From Xylophilus sp. GOD-11R (GTDB taxonomy: Bacteria; Pseudomonadota; Gammaproteobacteria; Burkholderiales; Burkholderiaceae_C), in the NCBI RefSeq assembly GCF_033546935.1, contig NZ_CP137854.1, positions 1,922,001-1,986,000 on the forward strand: DNA of 64,000 bases. Direction: 5' to 3'. How positions within the stretch are numbered: position 1 is the stretch's first letter; each line of letters starts with the position of its first letter. This document shows, in pieces, positions 48,946 through 57,805 of this stretch. A program made the position numbers and the translations under genes. The notes under the pieces were generated by a model. It was not told the origin of the DNA. It saw only the letters and a program-made list of their open reading frames with translations, and did no database searches.

Positions 48946-49479
48946 ATGACCACGTCCGCCGCCGAACCATCTTCCATCGCGGGCGCCCGATGGCCGCAGA
49001 CCGTCGTGGGTATCGCCGTGGTGGCGACCGCGCTCGGCCTGGGCTGGGGCGCCTTGGGCATTTCGTCGGATGCCGGCTATGGCGGCGTCGGGCCCAACTT
49101 CCTGCCCTGGCTCACCGCCGTCGGCCTGCTGGTCTGTGGAGCGCTGATGCTGTGGGAGGTACGCAGCGGCGGCTTTCGGCAGATGGATGCGCCGCCCGGA
49201 TCCGAAAGGGGCGACTGGTTCGGTTTTGTCTGGGTGTCGGCGGGGCTGCTGCTCAACGCATCGCTGATCACGGTGATCGGCTTCATCCTGAGCTGCACGC
49301 TTTGTTATGTGTTCGCCTGCCAGGGCCTGCGCCGGGCGTCCGGTCAGGCGGCCGGCAGCCCGAAGGTGCTGGTGACGGACGTGGTGACCGGCATGGTGAT
49401 CTCGGCGCCGGTGTTCTGGATGTTCACGCAGTTCCTGGCGATCAATCTGCCCGGGATCACTGCCACCGGGTGGATTTGA
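48946..49479 (+). CDS. tctB: Tripartite tricarboxylate transporter small membrane subunit TctB
   Basis: 177 aa with four hydrophobic segments (VVGIAVVATALGLGWGAL, FLPWLTAVGLLVCGALML, GFVWVSAGLLLNASLITVIGFIL and VVTGMVISAPVFWMFTQFL), as expected of TctB. Poorly conserved family; assignment rests largely on its place between tctC and tctA. ATG follows a region with AACTCCAACGA rather than a strong ribosome-binding site. Confidence 0.88.
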   Translation: MTTSAAEPSSIAGARWPQTVVGIAVVATALGLGWGALGISSDAGYGGVGPNFLPWLTAVGLLVCGALMLWEVRSGGFRQMDAPPGSERGDWFGFVWVSAGLLLNASLITVIGFILSCTLCYVFACQGLRRASGQAAGSPKVLVTDVVTGMVISAPVFWMFTQFLAINLPGITATGWI

Positions 49480-49480
49480 C

Positions 49481-49618
49481 TCTCCCCCAGGCTGCGCACT
49501 TCGTGTCTTCGCCTACCCCTTCGCCGGGGGCGGCGGGCTGGCTCGGCGGAGCCTCGCTGCCTCGCCCCACGGGCAGTCGGCGCGCTGCGCGCGGCCTCCG
49601 GTTGTGGGAGGGGCGCTG
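49481..49618 (+). repeat. Intergenic repeat, copy A
   Basis: About 138 bases between tctB and tctA, running from CTCTCCCCCAGGCTGCGCAC to GGCCTCCGGTTGTGGG. Near-identical blocks (GGGGGCGGCGGGCTGGCTCG, CAGTCGGCGCGCTGCGCGCG) occur on the opposite strand in two copies at 54139-54337. Both strands would read through as Gly/Ala/Arg-rich peptide, but no gene is implied. Confidence 0.8.
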
Positions 49619-49726
49619 TGATGTGGCGGACTCGCCGCTGCGGCCCTGAGGTAGTCGGCCGGCTTCGCGGCCTCTGGTGTCGCAAGCTGCGGTGTTCGAA
49701 AAGCGTTCGTTTACGCGCCTGGCGCG

Positions 49727-51259
49727 ATGGAAAACTCGATCATGGATATCTTCAACGCCTTGGTGAACGGCTTCGCGGCCGCCATCACCCCGATGAATCT
49801 GCTGTGGTGCCTGGTGGGGTGCGCGCTGGGTACCGCCGTCGGCGTGCTGCCGGGCATCGGGCCGGCGACCGCGGTGGCGATGCTGCTGCCGATTACCGCC
49901 AAGGTCGACATGACCGCGTCGATGATCTTCTTCTCCGGCATCTACTACGGCGCGATGTATGGCGGCTCCACCACCTCCATCCTGCTCAACACGCCCGGCG
50001 AAACGGCCAGCATGGTGACGGCGATGGAAGGCAACAAGATGGCCAAGAGCGGGCGCGCCGGAGCGGCGCTGGCCACCTCGGCCATCGGCTCCTTCGTGGC
50101 GGGCACCATCGCCACGGTGGTGGTCACGCTGTTCGCGCCCTTCGTCGCGGACTTCGCGGTCAAGCTCGGGCCGCCCGAATACTTTCTGCTGATGGTGCTG
50201 GCCTTCACCACGGTGAGCGCCGTGCTCGGCAAGAGCACGCTGCGCGGCATGACAGCGCTGCTGATCGGCCTGGCGGCGGGCTGCGTCGGCCTGGACCAGA
50301 TCTCCGGCCAGGGCCGCTACACGGCCGGCCAGGCGGAGCTGCTCGACGGCATCGAGATCGTGCTGGTGGCCGTCGGCCTGTTCGCGGTGGCCGAGGTGCT
50401 ATACGCGGCGCTGTACGAAGGCCGCGTGGTCGAGTCGCAGAACCGCATGAGCCGGGTCCACATGAGCGGGCGCGACTGGCGGCGTTCGGTGCCGGCGTGG
50501 ATCCGCGGCACGCTCATCGGCACGCCTTTCGGCTGTATTCCGGCCGGCGGCACCGAGATCCCGACCTTTCTGAGCTACGCCACCGAAAAGAAGCTTGCCA
50601 AGGGCGAGAACCGCGCGGAGTTCGGCGGCAAGGGCGCCATCGAAGGCGTGGCCGGCCCCGAGGCCGCCAACAACGCCACGGTGACGGCCGCGCTGATTCC
50701 CCTGCTGACGCTGGGCATTCCCACCAGCAACACCACCGCCATCCTGCTGGGCGCTTTCCAGAACTACGGCATTCAGCCGGGGCCGCAGCTGTTCACCAGC
50801 TCGGCCGCGCTGGTGTGGGCGCTGATCGCCTCGCTCTACGTCGGCAACGTGATGCTGCTGGTGCTCAACCTGCCGATGGTCGGGCTGTGGGTGAAGCTGC
50901 TGAAGATCCCCAAGCCGCAGCTCTACGCCGGCATCCTGATCTTCGCCACGGTGGGTGCCTACGGCATGCGCCAGAGCGCTTTCGACCTGTTCCTGCTGTA
51001 TGCCATCGGCGTGCTGGGCGTGGTGATGCGGCGCTTCGACTTCCCGACCGCGCCAGTGGTCGTTGGCATGATCCTCGGCCCGCTCGCCGAAGCCCAGCTG
51101 CGCAACGCCATGTCGATCGGCGAGGGCAGTGCCGGGGTGTTCTTCCAGCGTCCCATGTCGATCGGCCTGATCGTCGTGATCCTGGCCGTGCTGATCCTGC
51201 CGCGCCTGTTCAAGATGCGCGCGAACCGTCTGGAGCGAGCCGCATTGCGCACTCGCTGA
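49727..51259 (+). CDS. tctA: Tripartite tricarboxylate transporter large membrane subunit TctA
   Basis: Transport-pore subunit, 510 aa with about 12 hydrophobic segments. TctA blocks: [43 protein letters not shown] ([23 protein letters not shown]), and [38 protein letters not shown] at 49727 was used; M6 (49742, MDIFNAL) is equally plausible and matches many homologues. Separated from tctB by 247 bases that hold a repeat, so the two may be expressed with a structured spacer. Confidence 0.92.
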   Translation: MENSIMDIFNALVNGFAAAITPMNLLWCLVGCALGTAVGVLPGIGPATAVAMLLPITAKVDMTASMIFFSGIYYGAMYGGSTTSILLNTPGETASMVTAMEGNKMAKSGRAGAALATSAIGSFVAGTIATVVVTLFAPFVADFAVKLGPPEYFLLMVLAFTTVSAVLGKSTLRGMTALLIGLAAGCVGLDQISGQGRYTAGQAELLDGIEIVLVAVGLFAVAEVLYAALYEGRVVESQNRMSRVHMSGRDWRRSVPAWIRGTLIGTPFGCIPAGGTEIPTFLSYATEKKLAKGENRAEFGGKGAIEGVAGPEAANNATVTAALIPLLTLGIPTSNTTAILLGAFQNYGIQPGPQLFTSSAALVWALIASLYVGNVMLLVLNLPMVGLWVKLLKIPKPQLYAGILIFATVGAYGMRQSAFDLFLLYAIGVLGVVMRRFDFPTAPVVVGMILGPLAEAQLRNAMSIGEGSAGVFFQRPMSIGLIVVILAVLILPRLFKMRANRLERAALRTR

Positions 51260-51469
51260 ATTCGGTGTTACCGTTCGAAACTAACCTGTTTTGATGACAG
51301 GTGATTTTCGGCGAGGGTGAGTATTTGCTTCCTCGTGGATGCCGTCGAAGTGGCGCAGCCGATTCCGGCACGGGCCACCTCGGTGGAGGGTTATTGTATG
51401 GACACGTGTCCAAACCTATCAATTTGCATCTACAGTTGACACCGGTTCCCGGAATTCGTGGAGAAGCAG
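51260..51469 (+). promoter_or_regulatory. EAL gene upstream region with perfect 14-bp palindrome
   Basis: TGGACACGTGTCCA at 51399-51412 is a perfect 14-bp palindrome, 58 bases before the start codon, and a further CCACC/GGTGG pair is at 51376-51386. Twelve of its bases plus one (ATGGACACGTGT) recur at 60464-60475. TTGACA-like sequence (TTGACACC) follows at 51436. Likely the control region of the GAF-EAL gene; the regulator is unknown. Confidence 0.45.
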
Positions 51470-52747
51470 ATGCCTACCCAAAATGCCCAGATGCTGTCCG
51501 ACGCCATCGGCGCCATCTTCGAGGAGCAGGCCGGCGCGAGCAGCGTCGACAAGGCCCTGCGCGCCGTGCGGCGGCATTTGTCGATGGACATCGCGTTCGT
51601 GTCGCAGTTCGGCGGTACCGAGCGGGTCATGCGCCATGTGGATGCCGACAACGACAAGGTGTTGCAGCAGGGAATGTCCATTCCCCTGGACGCCGGCTAT
51701 TGCCGCCATGTGGTGGAGGGCCGGCTTCCCGGCGTGATTCCGGACACCGCCGACGTCGCCCTGGCACGGCAGATTCCCGAAACCGCCGCGATTCCGATCG
51801 GCGCTCACCTCAGCGTGCCGATCTGGCTCAGCGACGGCTCGCTGTACGGCACCTTCTGCTGCTTCAGCCACCAACCCGATGAAACCCTGGGCCAGCGCGA
51901 CCTGCAGTTCATGAACGTGTTTGCCGAACTGCTGGCGGACCGGCTCGAAGAAGACATGCTCGCGGCGCGTCTGAAGGAAGAAAAGCGCAACCGCATCGAA
52001 CGCGTGTTTTCGCACGACGAGTTGTCGGTGGTCTACCAGCCGATCTATCGGCTGGATGACGGCACGGTGTCGGGCATGGAATGCCTCGCGCGTTTCCGGG
52101 GCGCTTTCCACGCCACGCCCGACAAATGGTTCGCCGATGCGGCCGAGGTGGGCATGGGTATCCAGCTTGAGAGCCATGCCATCCGGCAGGCGCTGTCCAA
52201 GATGGATTCGCTGCCGCGCGACGTCTACCTGGCGGTCAACGGCTCGCCGGAACTCTTCATGAGCGACGAGCTGGCCCGCGCGGTCGAAGGCGTGGACCCG
52301 AGCCGGGTGGTGCTGGAAGTGACCGAGCACGCCAGTGTGTCGGACTACCGCCAGCTCTGGAATTCGCTGGCCGCCTGGCGCAACCGCGGCATGCGCATCG
52401 CCATCGACGACGCCGGCGCGGGCTACTCGAGCATGCGCCACATCCTGGATCTGCAGCCCGAATACATCAAGCTCGACATCAGCCTGGTGCGCAACATCGA
52501 CGCCGACGCGCGCCGCCGCGCGCTGGCCGCCGCGCTGATCGCCTTCGCGCGTGAAATCGGTGCCGCGGTGACGGCCGAGGGCGTGGAAACCGAAGCCGAA
52601 CTGCAGACCCTGCGCCACCTCGGCGTGGACAAGGTGCAGGGTTTTCACATGAGCCGACCGGTGTCGGCGCAGCGGGCAGCCGAGCTGGCTACGCAGTCGC
52701 GCCAGCGCGCCGCGTTGGCGGCGGCCGAGGTGGGCGGCCGGGCCTGA
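51470..52747 (+). CDS. GAF-EAL domain cyclic-di-GMP phosphodiesterase
   Basis: 425-residue cytosolic protein. GAF sensor domain about 20-165 (ALRAVRRHLSMDIAFVSQF...LSVPIWLSDGSLYGTFCCFS), EAL domain 180-410. Residues for c-di-GMP hydrolysis appear present although motifs vary: E204-CL instead of EAL, N257, E283, D313-D314 (DDAGAG for DDFGTG), K334, E370, Q390 (QGF). Probably active, hydrolysing c-di-GMP to pGpG. Start at ATG 51470 after GGAGAAG; a GTG four codons earlier is weaker. Convergent with the TRAP permease gene. Confidence 0.88.
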   Translation: MPTQNAQMLSDAIGAIFEEQAGASSVDKALRAVRRHLSMDIAFVSQFGGTERVMRHVDADNDKVLQQGMSIPLDAGYCRHVVEGRLPGVIPDTADVALARQIPETAAIPIGAHLSVPIWLSDGSLYGTFCCFSHQPDETLGQRDLQFMNVFAELLADRLEEDMLAARLKEEKRNRIERVFSHDELSVVYQPIYRLDDGTVSGMECLARFRGAFHATPDKWFADAAEVGMGIQLESHAIRQALSKMDSLPRDVYLAVNGSPELFMSDELARAVEGVDPSRVVLEVTEHASVSDYRQLWNSLAAWRNRGMRIAIDDAGAGYSSMRHILDLQPEYIKLDISLVRNIDADARRRALAAALIAFAREIGAAVTAEGVETEAELQTLRHLGVDKVQGFHMSRPVSAQRAAELATQSRQRAALAAAEVGGRA

Positions 52748-52771
52748 TTACCGGCGCCTGCGCGTCGGCGC

Positions 52772-54091
52772 TCAGCCGATGCGCTCCTTGCCCATCACCA
52801 TGTCCGGCAGGATCGTCACGATCTGCGGAAACAGGGTGATCAGCCCGATGCAGATCACCAGGCAGATGAAGAACGGAATCGACGCCTTGGCGATCAGGTT
52901 GCTGTCCTTGCCGGTCATGTTCTGCAGCACGAACAGGTTGAAGCCCACCGGCGGCGTGACCTCGGCGATTTCCACCAGCAGCACGATGAAGATGCCGAAC
53001 CAGACCAGGTCGAAGCCGGCCTTCTGGATCATCGGCATGACGACGGCACTGGTCAGCACGATCATGCTGATGCCGTCGAGCGCGGTGCCCAGCACCAGGT
53101 AGACCACCACCAGCGCCGAGATGAGCGCGTAGGGCGACAGGTGCATGCCGTCGACCCATTCGGCGAGTTCACGCGGAATGCCGGTGAAGGCCATGGTCTT
53201 GGTCAGGAAGGCGGCGCCTGCCAGGATGAACATGATCATGCAGCTGGTGCGGGTGGCGCCCATCACGCCGGCCTTGAAGTTCTCCCAGGTGAGGCTGCGG
53301 CCCCAGGCGGCGATGGCCAGTGAGCCCAGCACGCCGAAGGCGGCGCATTCGGTGGCGGTGGCCCAACCGGCCACCAGCACCCAGACGATGAACACGATCA
53401 GCAGCGCGCAGGGAATCAGGTTGCCGGATGCCTTGATCTTCTCCAGGAAGGTGGTGGGCGCGTCGGCCGGCGGCACCTTGTCGGGGTTGCGCAGGCTCCA
53501 CCAGCCGATGTAGCCGGAGAACAGCAGCATCAGCAGCAGGCCCGGCAGGAAGCCGGCCAGGAAGATGCGGATGATGGAGGCGTCGGCCGCGACCGCGTAG
53601 ACCACCATGGTGATCGACGGCGGGATCAGGATGCCCAGCGTGCCGGCGGTGGCCAGCGAGCCGATGGCCAGGTTCTCGTCGTAGCCGCGTTTCTTGAGCT
53701 CGGGCAGGGCGACCTTGGCGATGGTGGCGCAAGTGGCGGCCGAAGAGCCCGACACCGAGCCGAATACGCCGCAGCCGAGGATGGTGGTGTGCATCAGCCG
53801 GCCGGGCACCTTGTTGAGCCAGGGGCGCAGGCCATCGAACATCTCTTCGCTGAGCTTGGTGCGAAACAGGATCTCGCCCATCCAGATGAACAGCGGCAGC
53901 GCGGCCAGCTCCCAGGAAGCGTTGGATTCCCAGAACGCCGAGAACAGGTTTTTGCCCGGCAGCGTGTTGGTGAAGAAGGCTTGGCCGACCCAGCCGACGA
54001 TGGCCAGCGTCATCGCGATCCAGATGCCGCCCGCCAGCAGCAGCAGCATGACGACCAGCAGCAGCGCGCCGATCATGAGGGTTTCGAACAT
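52772..54091 (-). CDS. TRAP transporter large permease subunit (DctM type)
   Basis: 439 aa with about 12 hydrophobic helices. Blocks: PLFIWMGEILFRTKLSEEMFDGLRPWLNKVPGRLMHTTI, FGSVSGSSAATCATIAKVALPELKKRGYDENLAIGSLATAGTLGILIPPS and VEIAEVTPPVGFNLFVLQNMTGKD. Imports an organic acid driven by a sodium or proton gradient. Separated from the small subunit by 248 bases that hold repeat copies. Confidence 0.93.
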   Translation of the reverse strand: MFETLMIGALLLVVMLLLLAGGIWIAMTLAIVGWVGQAFFTNTLPGKNLFSAFWESNASWELAALPLFIWMGEILFRTKLSEEMFDGLRPWLNKVPGRLMHTTILGCGVFGSVSGSSAATCATIAKVALPELKKRGYDENLAIGSLATAGTLGILIPPSITMVVYAVAADASIIRIFLAGFLPGLLLMLLFSGYIGWWSLRNPDKVPPADAPTTFLEKIKASGNLIPCALLIVFIVWVLVAGWATATECAAFGVLGSLAIAAWGRSLTWENFKAGVMGATRTSCMIMFILAGAAFLTKTMAFTGIPRELAEWVDGMHLSPYALISALVVVYLVLGTALDGISMIVLTSAVVMPMIQKAGFDLVWFGIFIVLLVEIAEVTPPVGFNLFVLQNMTGKDSNLIAKASIPFFICLVICIGLITLFPQIVTILPDMVMGKERIG

Positions 54092-54138
54092 GGGGACTCT
54101 TTGGTGATTCAGGTTGGCTAACGGCCGCTCGCCGCTAA

Positions 54139-54250
54139 AACAGGAGGCCGCGCGCAGCGCGCCGACTGCCCGTCGGGCGTGGCAGCGAGGCTCCGCCGAG
54201 CCAGCCCGCCGCCCCCGCAAGGGTTAGGCGGCCACACGAAGTGGGCAAGC
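54139..54250 (-). repeat. Intergenic repeat, copy B1
   Basis: Reverse complement matches nearly all of copy A (49481-49618): AGGCTTGCCCACTTCGTGTG..., GGGGGCGGCGGGCTGGCTCG, then CAGTCGGCGCGCTGCGCGCG. It lies between two TRAP genes, in opposite orientation to copy A. Confidence 0.8.
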
Positions 54251-54263
54251 CTGGGGGGGATCC

Positions 54264-54337
54264 AGCTCTCGAGCCAGCCCGCCGCCCCCGGTAGGGGACA
54301 GGCGAAGACACGAAGTGCGAAGCCTGGGGGTGAGCCA
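54264..54337 (-). repeat. Intergenic repeat, copy B2 (partial)
   Basis: Reverse complement gives CCCCCAGGCTTCGCACTTCG TGTCTTCGCC, then GGGGGCGGCGGGCTGGCTCG, equal to the first half of copy A. Tandem with B1 in the same direction; the second half is missing. Confidence 0.78.
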
Positions 54338-54339
54338 AG

Positions 54340-54882
54340 CTACACATCCGATGAGAAATCACCAGCCGCATGACGCTCCTCGATCGCCCGCTGGTAGCCC
54401 GGAGTCCCGCCCTGCAGCACGGTGACCAGCTCGTCGAGCACGGCGGCCAGCAGCAGCCAGGAACCCACCACGAAAGTCGCCTGCGGGATCCAGATGGGAA
54501 TCACCACCAGGCCGGTCGCCATCTCGGCGTATTCGTAGCTTTCCCAGGTAAACGATGTGGCCGACCACGCGAGGTAGGCGACCGAGACCGCTGCGATGAC
54601 CAGGCCGACCGTCTCGAACACCCGGCGCACGCGTGGCGAGAGCTTTTCGAGCAGCAGTGTCACCCGCACGAAGTCGCCGTGGCGAAACGCGTGCGCCATC
54701 GCCAGGAAGGCGGCCGCCGCGCAGAACCACGCCACGATGTCGTTCAGGCCGCTGACCGTCAGGTTGAGCTGGCGGCCCACGCCGGCGATGATCATCAGCA
54801 CGAAGATGGCCACCACGCAGGCCGCGCCCAGGGCGCCGGCCGCGTCGATGATGCGGCCGAGGCCGCGTCGCAACGCACCCAC
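54340..54882 (-). CDS. TRAP transporter small permease subunit (DctQ type)
   Basis: 180 aa with four hydrophobic segments (AACVVAIFVLMIIAGVGRQL, IVAWFCAAAAFLAMAHAFRHGDFVRVTLL, VGLVIAAVSVAYLAWSATSF, FVVGSWLLLAAVLDELV). The HGDFVRV block is the DctQ hallmark. Its start is 3 bases after the substrate-binding gene's stop. Confidence 0.9.
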   Translation of the reverse strand: MGALRRGLGRIIDAAGALGAACVVAIFVLMIIAGVGRQLNLTVSGLNDIVAWFCAAAAFLAMAHAFRHGDFVRVTLLLEKLSPRVRRVFETVGLVIAAVSVAYLAWSATSFTWESYEYAEMATGLVVIPIWIPQATFVVGSWLLLAAVLDELVTVLQGGTPGYQRAIEERHAAGDFSSDV

Positions 54883-54885
54883 CGC

Positions 54886-55878
54886 TTATTTCTTGGCGGC
54901 GCGGTAGGCGTCGACGATGGCCGCGCCGTCGGCGCCGGCGGCCTTGAGCCAGTCGGCCTGCATGATGCTGCCGACCTGGCGCATGTCCTGGTCGAGCTTG
55001 GGCGAGGGCTTGATGATGCGCATGCCGCGTTCGGTCAGCAGACGCTTGTATTCGGCGTTCTTCTCCTCGGCCACCTTCCAGCCGCGCGCTTCCGCATCCG
55101 CCGCCACCTTGCTCACAGCGGCTTGCGTGGCCGGGTCCAGCGCGGCGAAGGCCTTGGCGTTGACCAGCACCACGTTCTTGGGAATCCAGGCCTGGGTGTC
55201 GTAGAAGTTCTTGATGTATTCGTAGGTCTTGGTGTCGTAGCCGGTGGAGCCCGAGGTCATGAAGGCTTCGATCACGCCGGTGGCCATGGCCGCGCTGAGT
55301 TCGGCCTGCTGGATCTGCACCGGCTGCGCGCCGATGAGTTCGGCGATCTTGGCGGTGGCCGGGCTGTAGGCGCGCCACTTTATGCCGCGCAGGTCGGCCA
55401 CCGAGGCGACTTCACGCTTGCTGTAGATGCCCTGCGGCGCCCACGGCACCGAGAACAGGATCTTCATGCCCTGGGCGGCCAGCAGTTTCTCCATGGCGGG
55501 CTTGGACACGTCGTACAGGCGGTGCGCATCGGCATATGTGGTCGCCAGGAAGGGCACGCCGTCGAGCGCGTACATCGGGTTCTCGTTGGAGAAGTTGGCC
55601 AGCAGGATCTCGCCGGCCTGTGCCTGGCCGCTTTGCACCGCGCGCTTGATCTCAGGCGCCTTGAACAGCGATGCGTTGGCGTGCACCGTGATCTTGAGCT
55701 TGCCACCGGTGGCCGCATCCACCTGCTTGGCGAACTCGACGATGTTTTCGGTGTGGTAGTTCTGCGCGGGGTAGGCGGTGGGCAGGTCCCAGCGGGCTTG
55801 CGCCAAGGCGGCGGCTGCGGACAACGAGAGTGCGGCGGCGATGGCGACACGGATGGACGGCAGTCGGATACGGTTCAC
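54886..55878 (-). CDS. TRAP transporter substrate-binding protein (DctP type)
   Basis: Periplasmic receptor, 330 aa. Signal peptide (VAIAAALSLSAAAALAQ), then DctP-family blocks TENIVEFAKQVDAATGGKLKITVHANASLFKAPEIKRAVQSGQAQ and WRAYSPATAKIAELIGAQPVQIQQAELSAAMATGVIEAF, with the carboxylate-binding Arg in the first. Start placed at GTG (55878) because AGGAG lies 7 bases before it; an upstream ATG would put unconserved residues before the signal peptide. Likely ligand is a dicarboxylate or similar organic acid. Confidence 0.9.
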   Translation of the reverse strand: MNRIRLPSIRVAIAAALSLSAAAALAQARWDLPTAYPAQNYHTENIVEFAKQVDAATGGKLKITVHANASLFKAPEIKRAVQSGQAQAGEILLANFSNENPMYALDGVPFLATTYADAHRLYDVSKPAMEKLLAAQGMKILFSVPWAPQGIYSKREVASVADLRGIKWRAYSPATAKIAELIGAQPVQIQQAELSAAMATGVIEAFMTSGSTGYDTKTYEYIKNFYDTQAWIPKNVVLVNAKAFAALDPATQAAVSKVAADAEARGWKVAEEKNAEYKRLLTERGMRIIKPSPKLDQDMRQVGSIMQADWLKAAGADGAAIVDAYRAAKK

Positions 55879-56025
55879 GTCGAGCTCCTGGAGAAATACG
55901 TGCGATGCGAAGGAAAACCCTGCGATCGGAATGGGGCAGGGGGGCAACCCATTCCGGTGCATGTTGCCTGATGTATCGCAATATCGATGCCAGTGAATCC
56001 CCCGTGTCGATGGCCCGCGCGCTGC

Positions 56026-56877
56026 TCAAGGCCGCGCTTGCTGCAGCCGGGCGAATTCGTTGCGCTTCATGGCCAGGTATTCGTCGCGCTCCATCTCGTG
56101 CAGTTGCTTGGGGTAACGCTCGGTGGCGTCGAACCAGGCGGCCGCGCGCGGCTCGCGCTGCGCGACGGAGGGCGCGGCGAGAAAGCTGTCGATCGCCAGG
56201 TAGTAACGCATGGTGTTGCGCTCGACCACGCCACGCACGCCGTCGGTGGTGAAGCCGGCCTTGTCGCGGCCGAGCGTCGACAGGTAGGCCTGCATCGCGA
56301 AGCGTGCGGCAGCGCCGTAGGCGTAGGAGTAGCCGAGGTGGATGAAGGTCTTGCCGGAGGGCAGCGGAATCGCCTGCAGTTCGATGCGGTAGTCGCGCGT
56401 GGACAGCGGCCCTTCCTTGGCGCCCAGGCGCACGTCGAGCAGGTGGTCATCCGTGGCGAGTGGCGTGAAGACGAAGGCCACTTTCTGCGCCTGGTCGAGC
56501 GGCTGGTCGAACTTGCGGCCCACGCTCACCGCCAGACTGACGGCGCCGGCCTGTTCCTGCGGCGCGCAGTACTTGGTGTTGAGGTGCAGCATCAGCACCT
56601 CGCACCAGTTGCCGGGGCTGCGCATGGCAGAGGACACCGTGGCGAAGGGCTTGTCGATCACCGCGTAGATGTTGCCGGAGAGCTGTTCCTTGGTTTCGGA
56701 GGACTCCAACACCAGCGGCCGGCCGAAGGCGTTGTCGCGCAGTGCGTCGCCCAGGGTGTCGTAGCGCTGGCGCAGCGTGTCGGCCGAGGCGGGCGCCTGC
56801 GCGGCAGCCGTGCCGCCGGCCATGGCGGTGAAGACCGCGAGCAGGGTGGTGGCGAGCAAACGGGTCGATCGGTGCAT
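56026..56877 (-). CDS. Hypothetical secreted protein, 283 aa
   Basis: Signal peptide (STRLLATTLLAVFTAMAGGTAAAQA). Then a single folded domain with alternating hydrophobic/charged segments: DNAFGRPLVLESSETKEQLSGNIYAVIDKPFATVSSAMR, CEVLMLHLNTKYC (Cys pair), KVAFVFTPLATDDHLLDVRLGAKEGPL, HLGYSYAYGAAARFAMQAYLSTLGRDKAGF. The pattern resembles START/SRPBCC-like lipid-binding folds, but this is only a guess. Lies between the IclR gene and the TRAP genes; start at MHRSTRL chosen for the signal peptide. Confidence 0.7.
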   Translation of the reverse strand: MHRSTRLLATTLLAVFTAMAGGTAAAQAPASADTLRQRYDTLGDALRDNAFGRPLVLESSETKEQLSGNIYAVIDKPFATVSSAMRSPGNWCEVLMLHLNTKYCAPQEQAGAVSLAVSVGRKFDQPLDQAQKVAFVFTPLATDDHLLDVRLGAKEGPLSTRDYRIELQAIPLPSGKTFIHLGYSYAYGAAARFAMQAYLSTLGRDKAGFTTDGVRGVVERNTMRYYLAIDSFLAAPSVAQREPRAAAWFDATERYPKQLHEMERDEYLAMKRNEFARLQQARP

Positions 56878-56973
56878 CTCGGACATCCTGGCCCGCGACG
56901 GCGGGCCCGAGCGCCGCATGCTAGGAGCCGGCGCCGCCGGCCGCGCGAAGACTTGTAACCTGGACGGTCGGCC

Positions 56974-57765
56974 TCAGACTGGTGGGCGGTGGCCGAGCGA
57001 ACTGGAGATTTCGCGTGCCGTCTGCTCCAGCTTGGCGAGCCAGCCTTCGTCGATGCGGTCGGCGGGCGAGGAAATCGACAGGCCGGCGACGAGTTTGTCC
57101 TGGTCGTCGTAGATGCCGGCGGCCATGCAGCGCACGCCGAGTTCCAGCTCCTCGTTGTCGCGGGCGGTGCTGTACTGGCGCACCCGCGAAAGCTCGCGCT
57201 CGAGCACCGGCAGGTCGGTGATGCTGTTGCGGGTGTGACCGGCAAGACCGGTACGGGTGGCGTAGGCGCGCACGCGTTGGGGGTCGTCGGCGGCCAGGAA
57301 GAGCTTGCCGACGGAGGTCAGATGCAGCGGTGCCCGCCCGCCGATGGCGCGCACCACCTGCATGCCGGAGCGCTCGCTGTAGGAGCGCTCGATGTAGACG
57401 ATCTCGTCGCCCTGGCGCACGCTCAGGTTGACCGGTTGCTGGATGAGGCGGTGCAGCTCGCGCATCGGCACCAGGGCGGCGTCGCGTACCGACAGCCGCG
57501 CTTTCACCAGATTGCCCAGCTCCAGCAGGCGCATGCCCAGCCGGTAATAACCGGATTCGGGGCGATCGACGAAGCGGCCGGTGGCGAGGTCGTTCAGGAT
57601 GCGGTGGGTGGTGGAGGGGTGCAGGCCGGTGCGCTCGCTGATCTCCTTGAGCGATACCGCCTCTTCGTGCGAGGCCAGCACATCGATCAGCGCGAACATG
57701 CGCTCGATCACCTGGACATTGGGAGTCGCCGGAACGCTGTTGTCTGTTTTCTTCATGGAAGGCAA
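56974..57765 (-). CDS. IclR-family transcriptional regulator
   Basis: 263 aa. N-terminal winged helix-turn-helix (ALIDVLASHEEAVSLKEISERTGLHPSTTHRILNDLATGRFVDRP), C-terminal effector domain with GRAPLHLTSVGKLFLA, VRQYSTARDNEELELGVRCMAAGIYD and VAGLSISSPADRI. Probably senses an aromatic or organic acid and controls the TRAP transporter next to it (inference from position). Confidence 0.92.
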   Translation of the reverse strand: MPSMKKTDNSVPATPNVQVIERMFALIDVLASHEEAVSLKEISERTGLHPSTTHRILNDLATGRFVDRPESGYYRLGMRLLELGNLVKARLSVRDAALVPMRELHRLIQQPVNLSVRQGDEIVYIERSYSERSGMQVVRAIGGRAPLHLTSVGKLFLAADDPQRVRAYATRTGLAGHTRNSITDLPVLERELSRVRQYSTARDNEELELGVRCMAAGIYDDQDKLVAGLSISSPADRIDEGWLAKLEQTAREISSSLGHRPPV

Positions 57766-57805
57766 GCCGCCGGAGCCTGGATTGCCATCATTTTATAAGG
57801 TGAAA

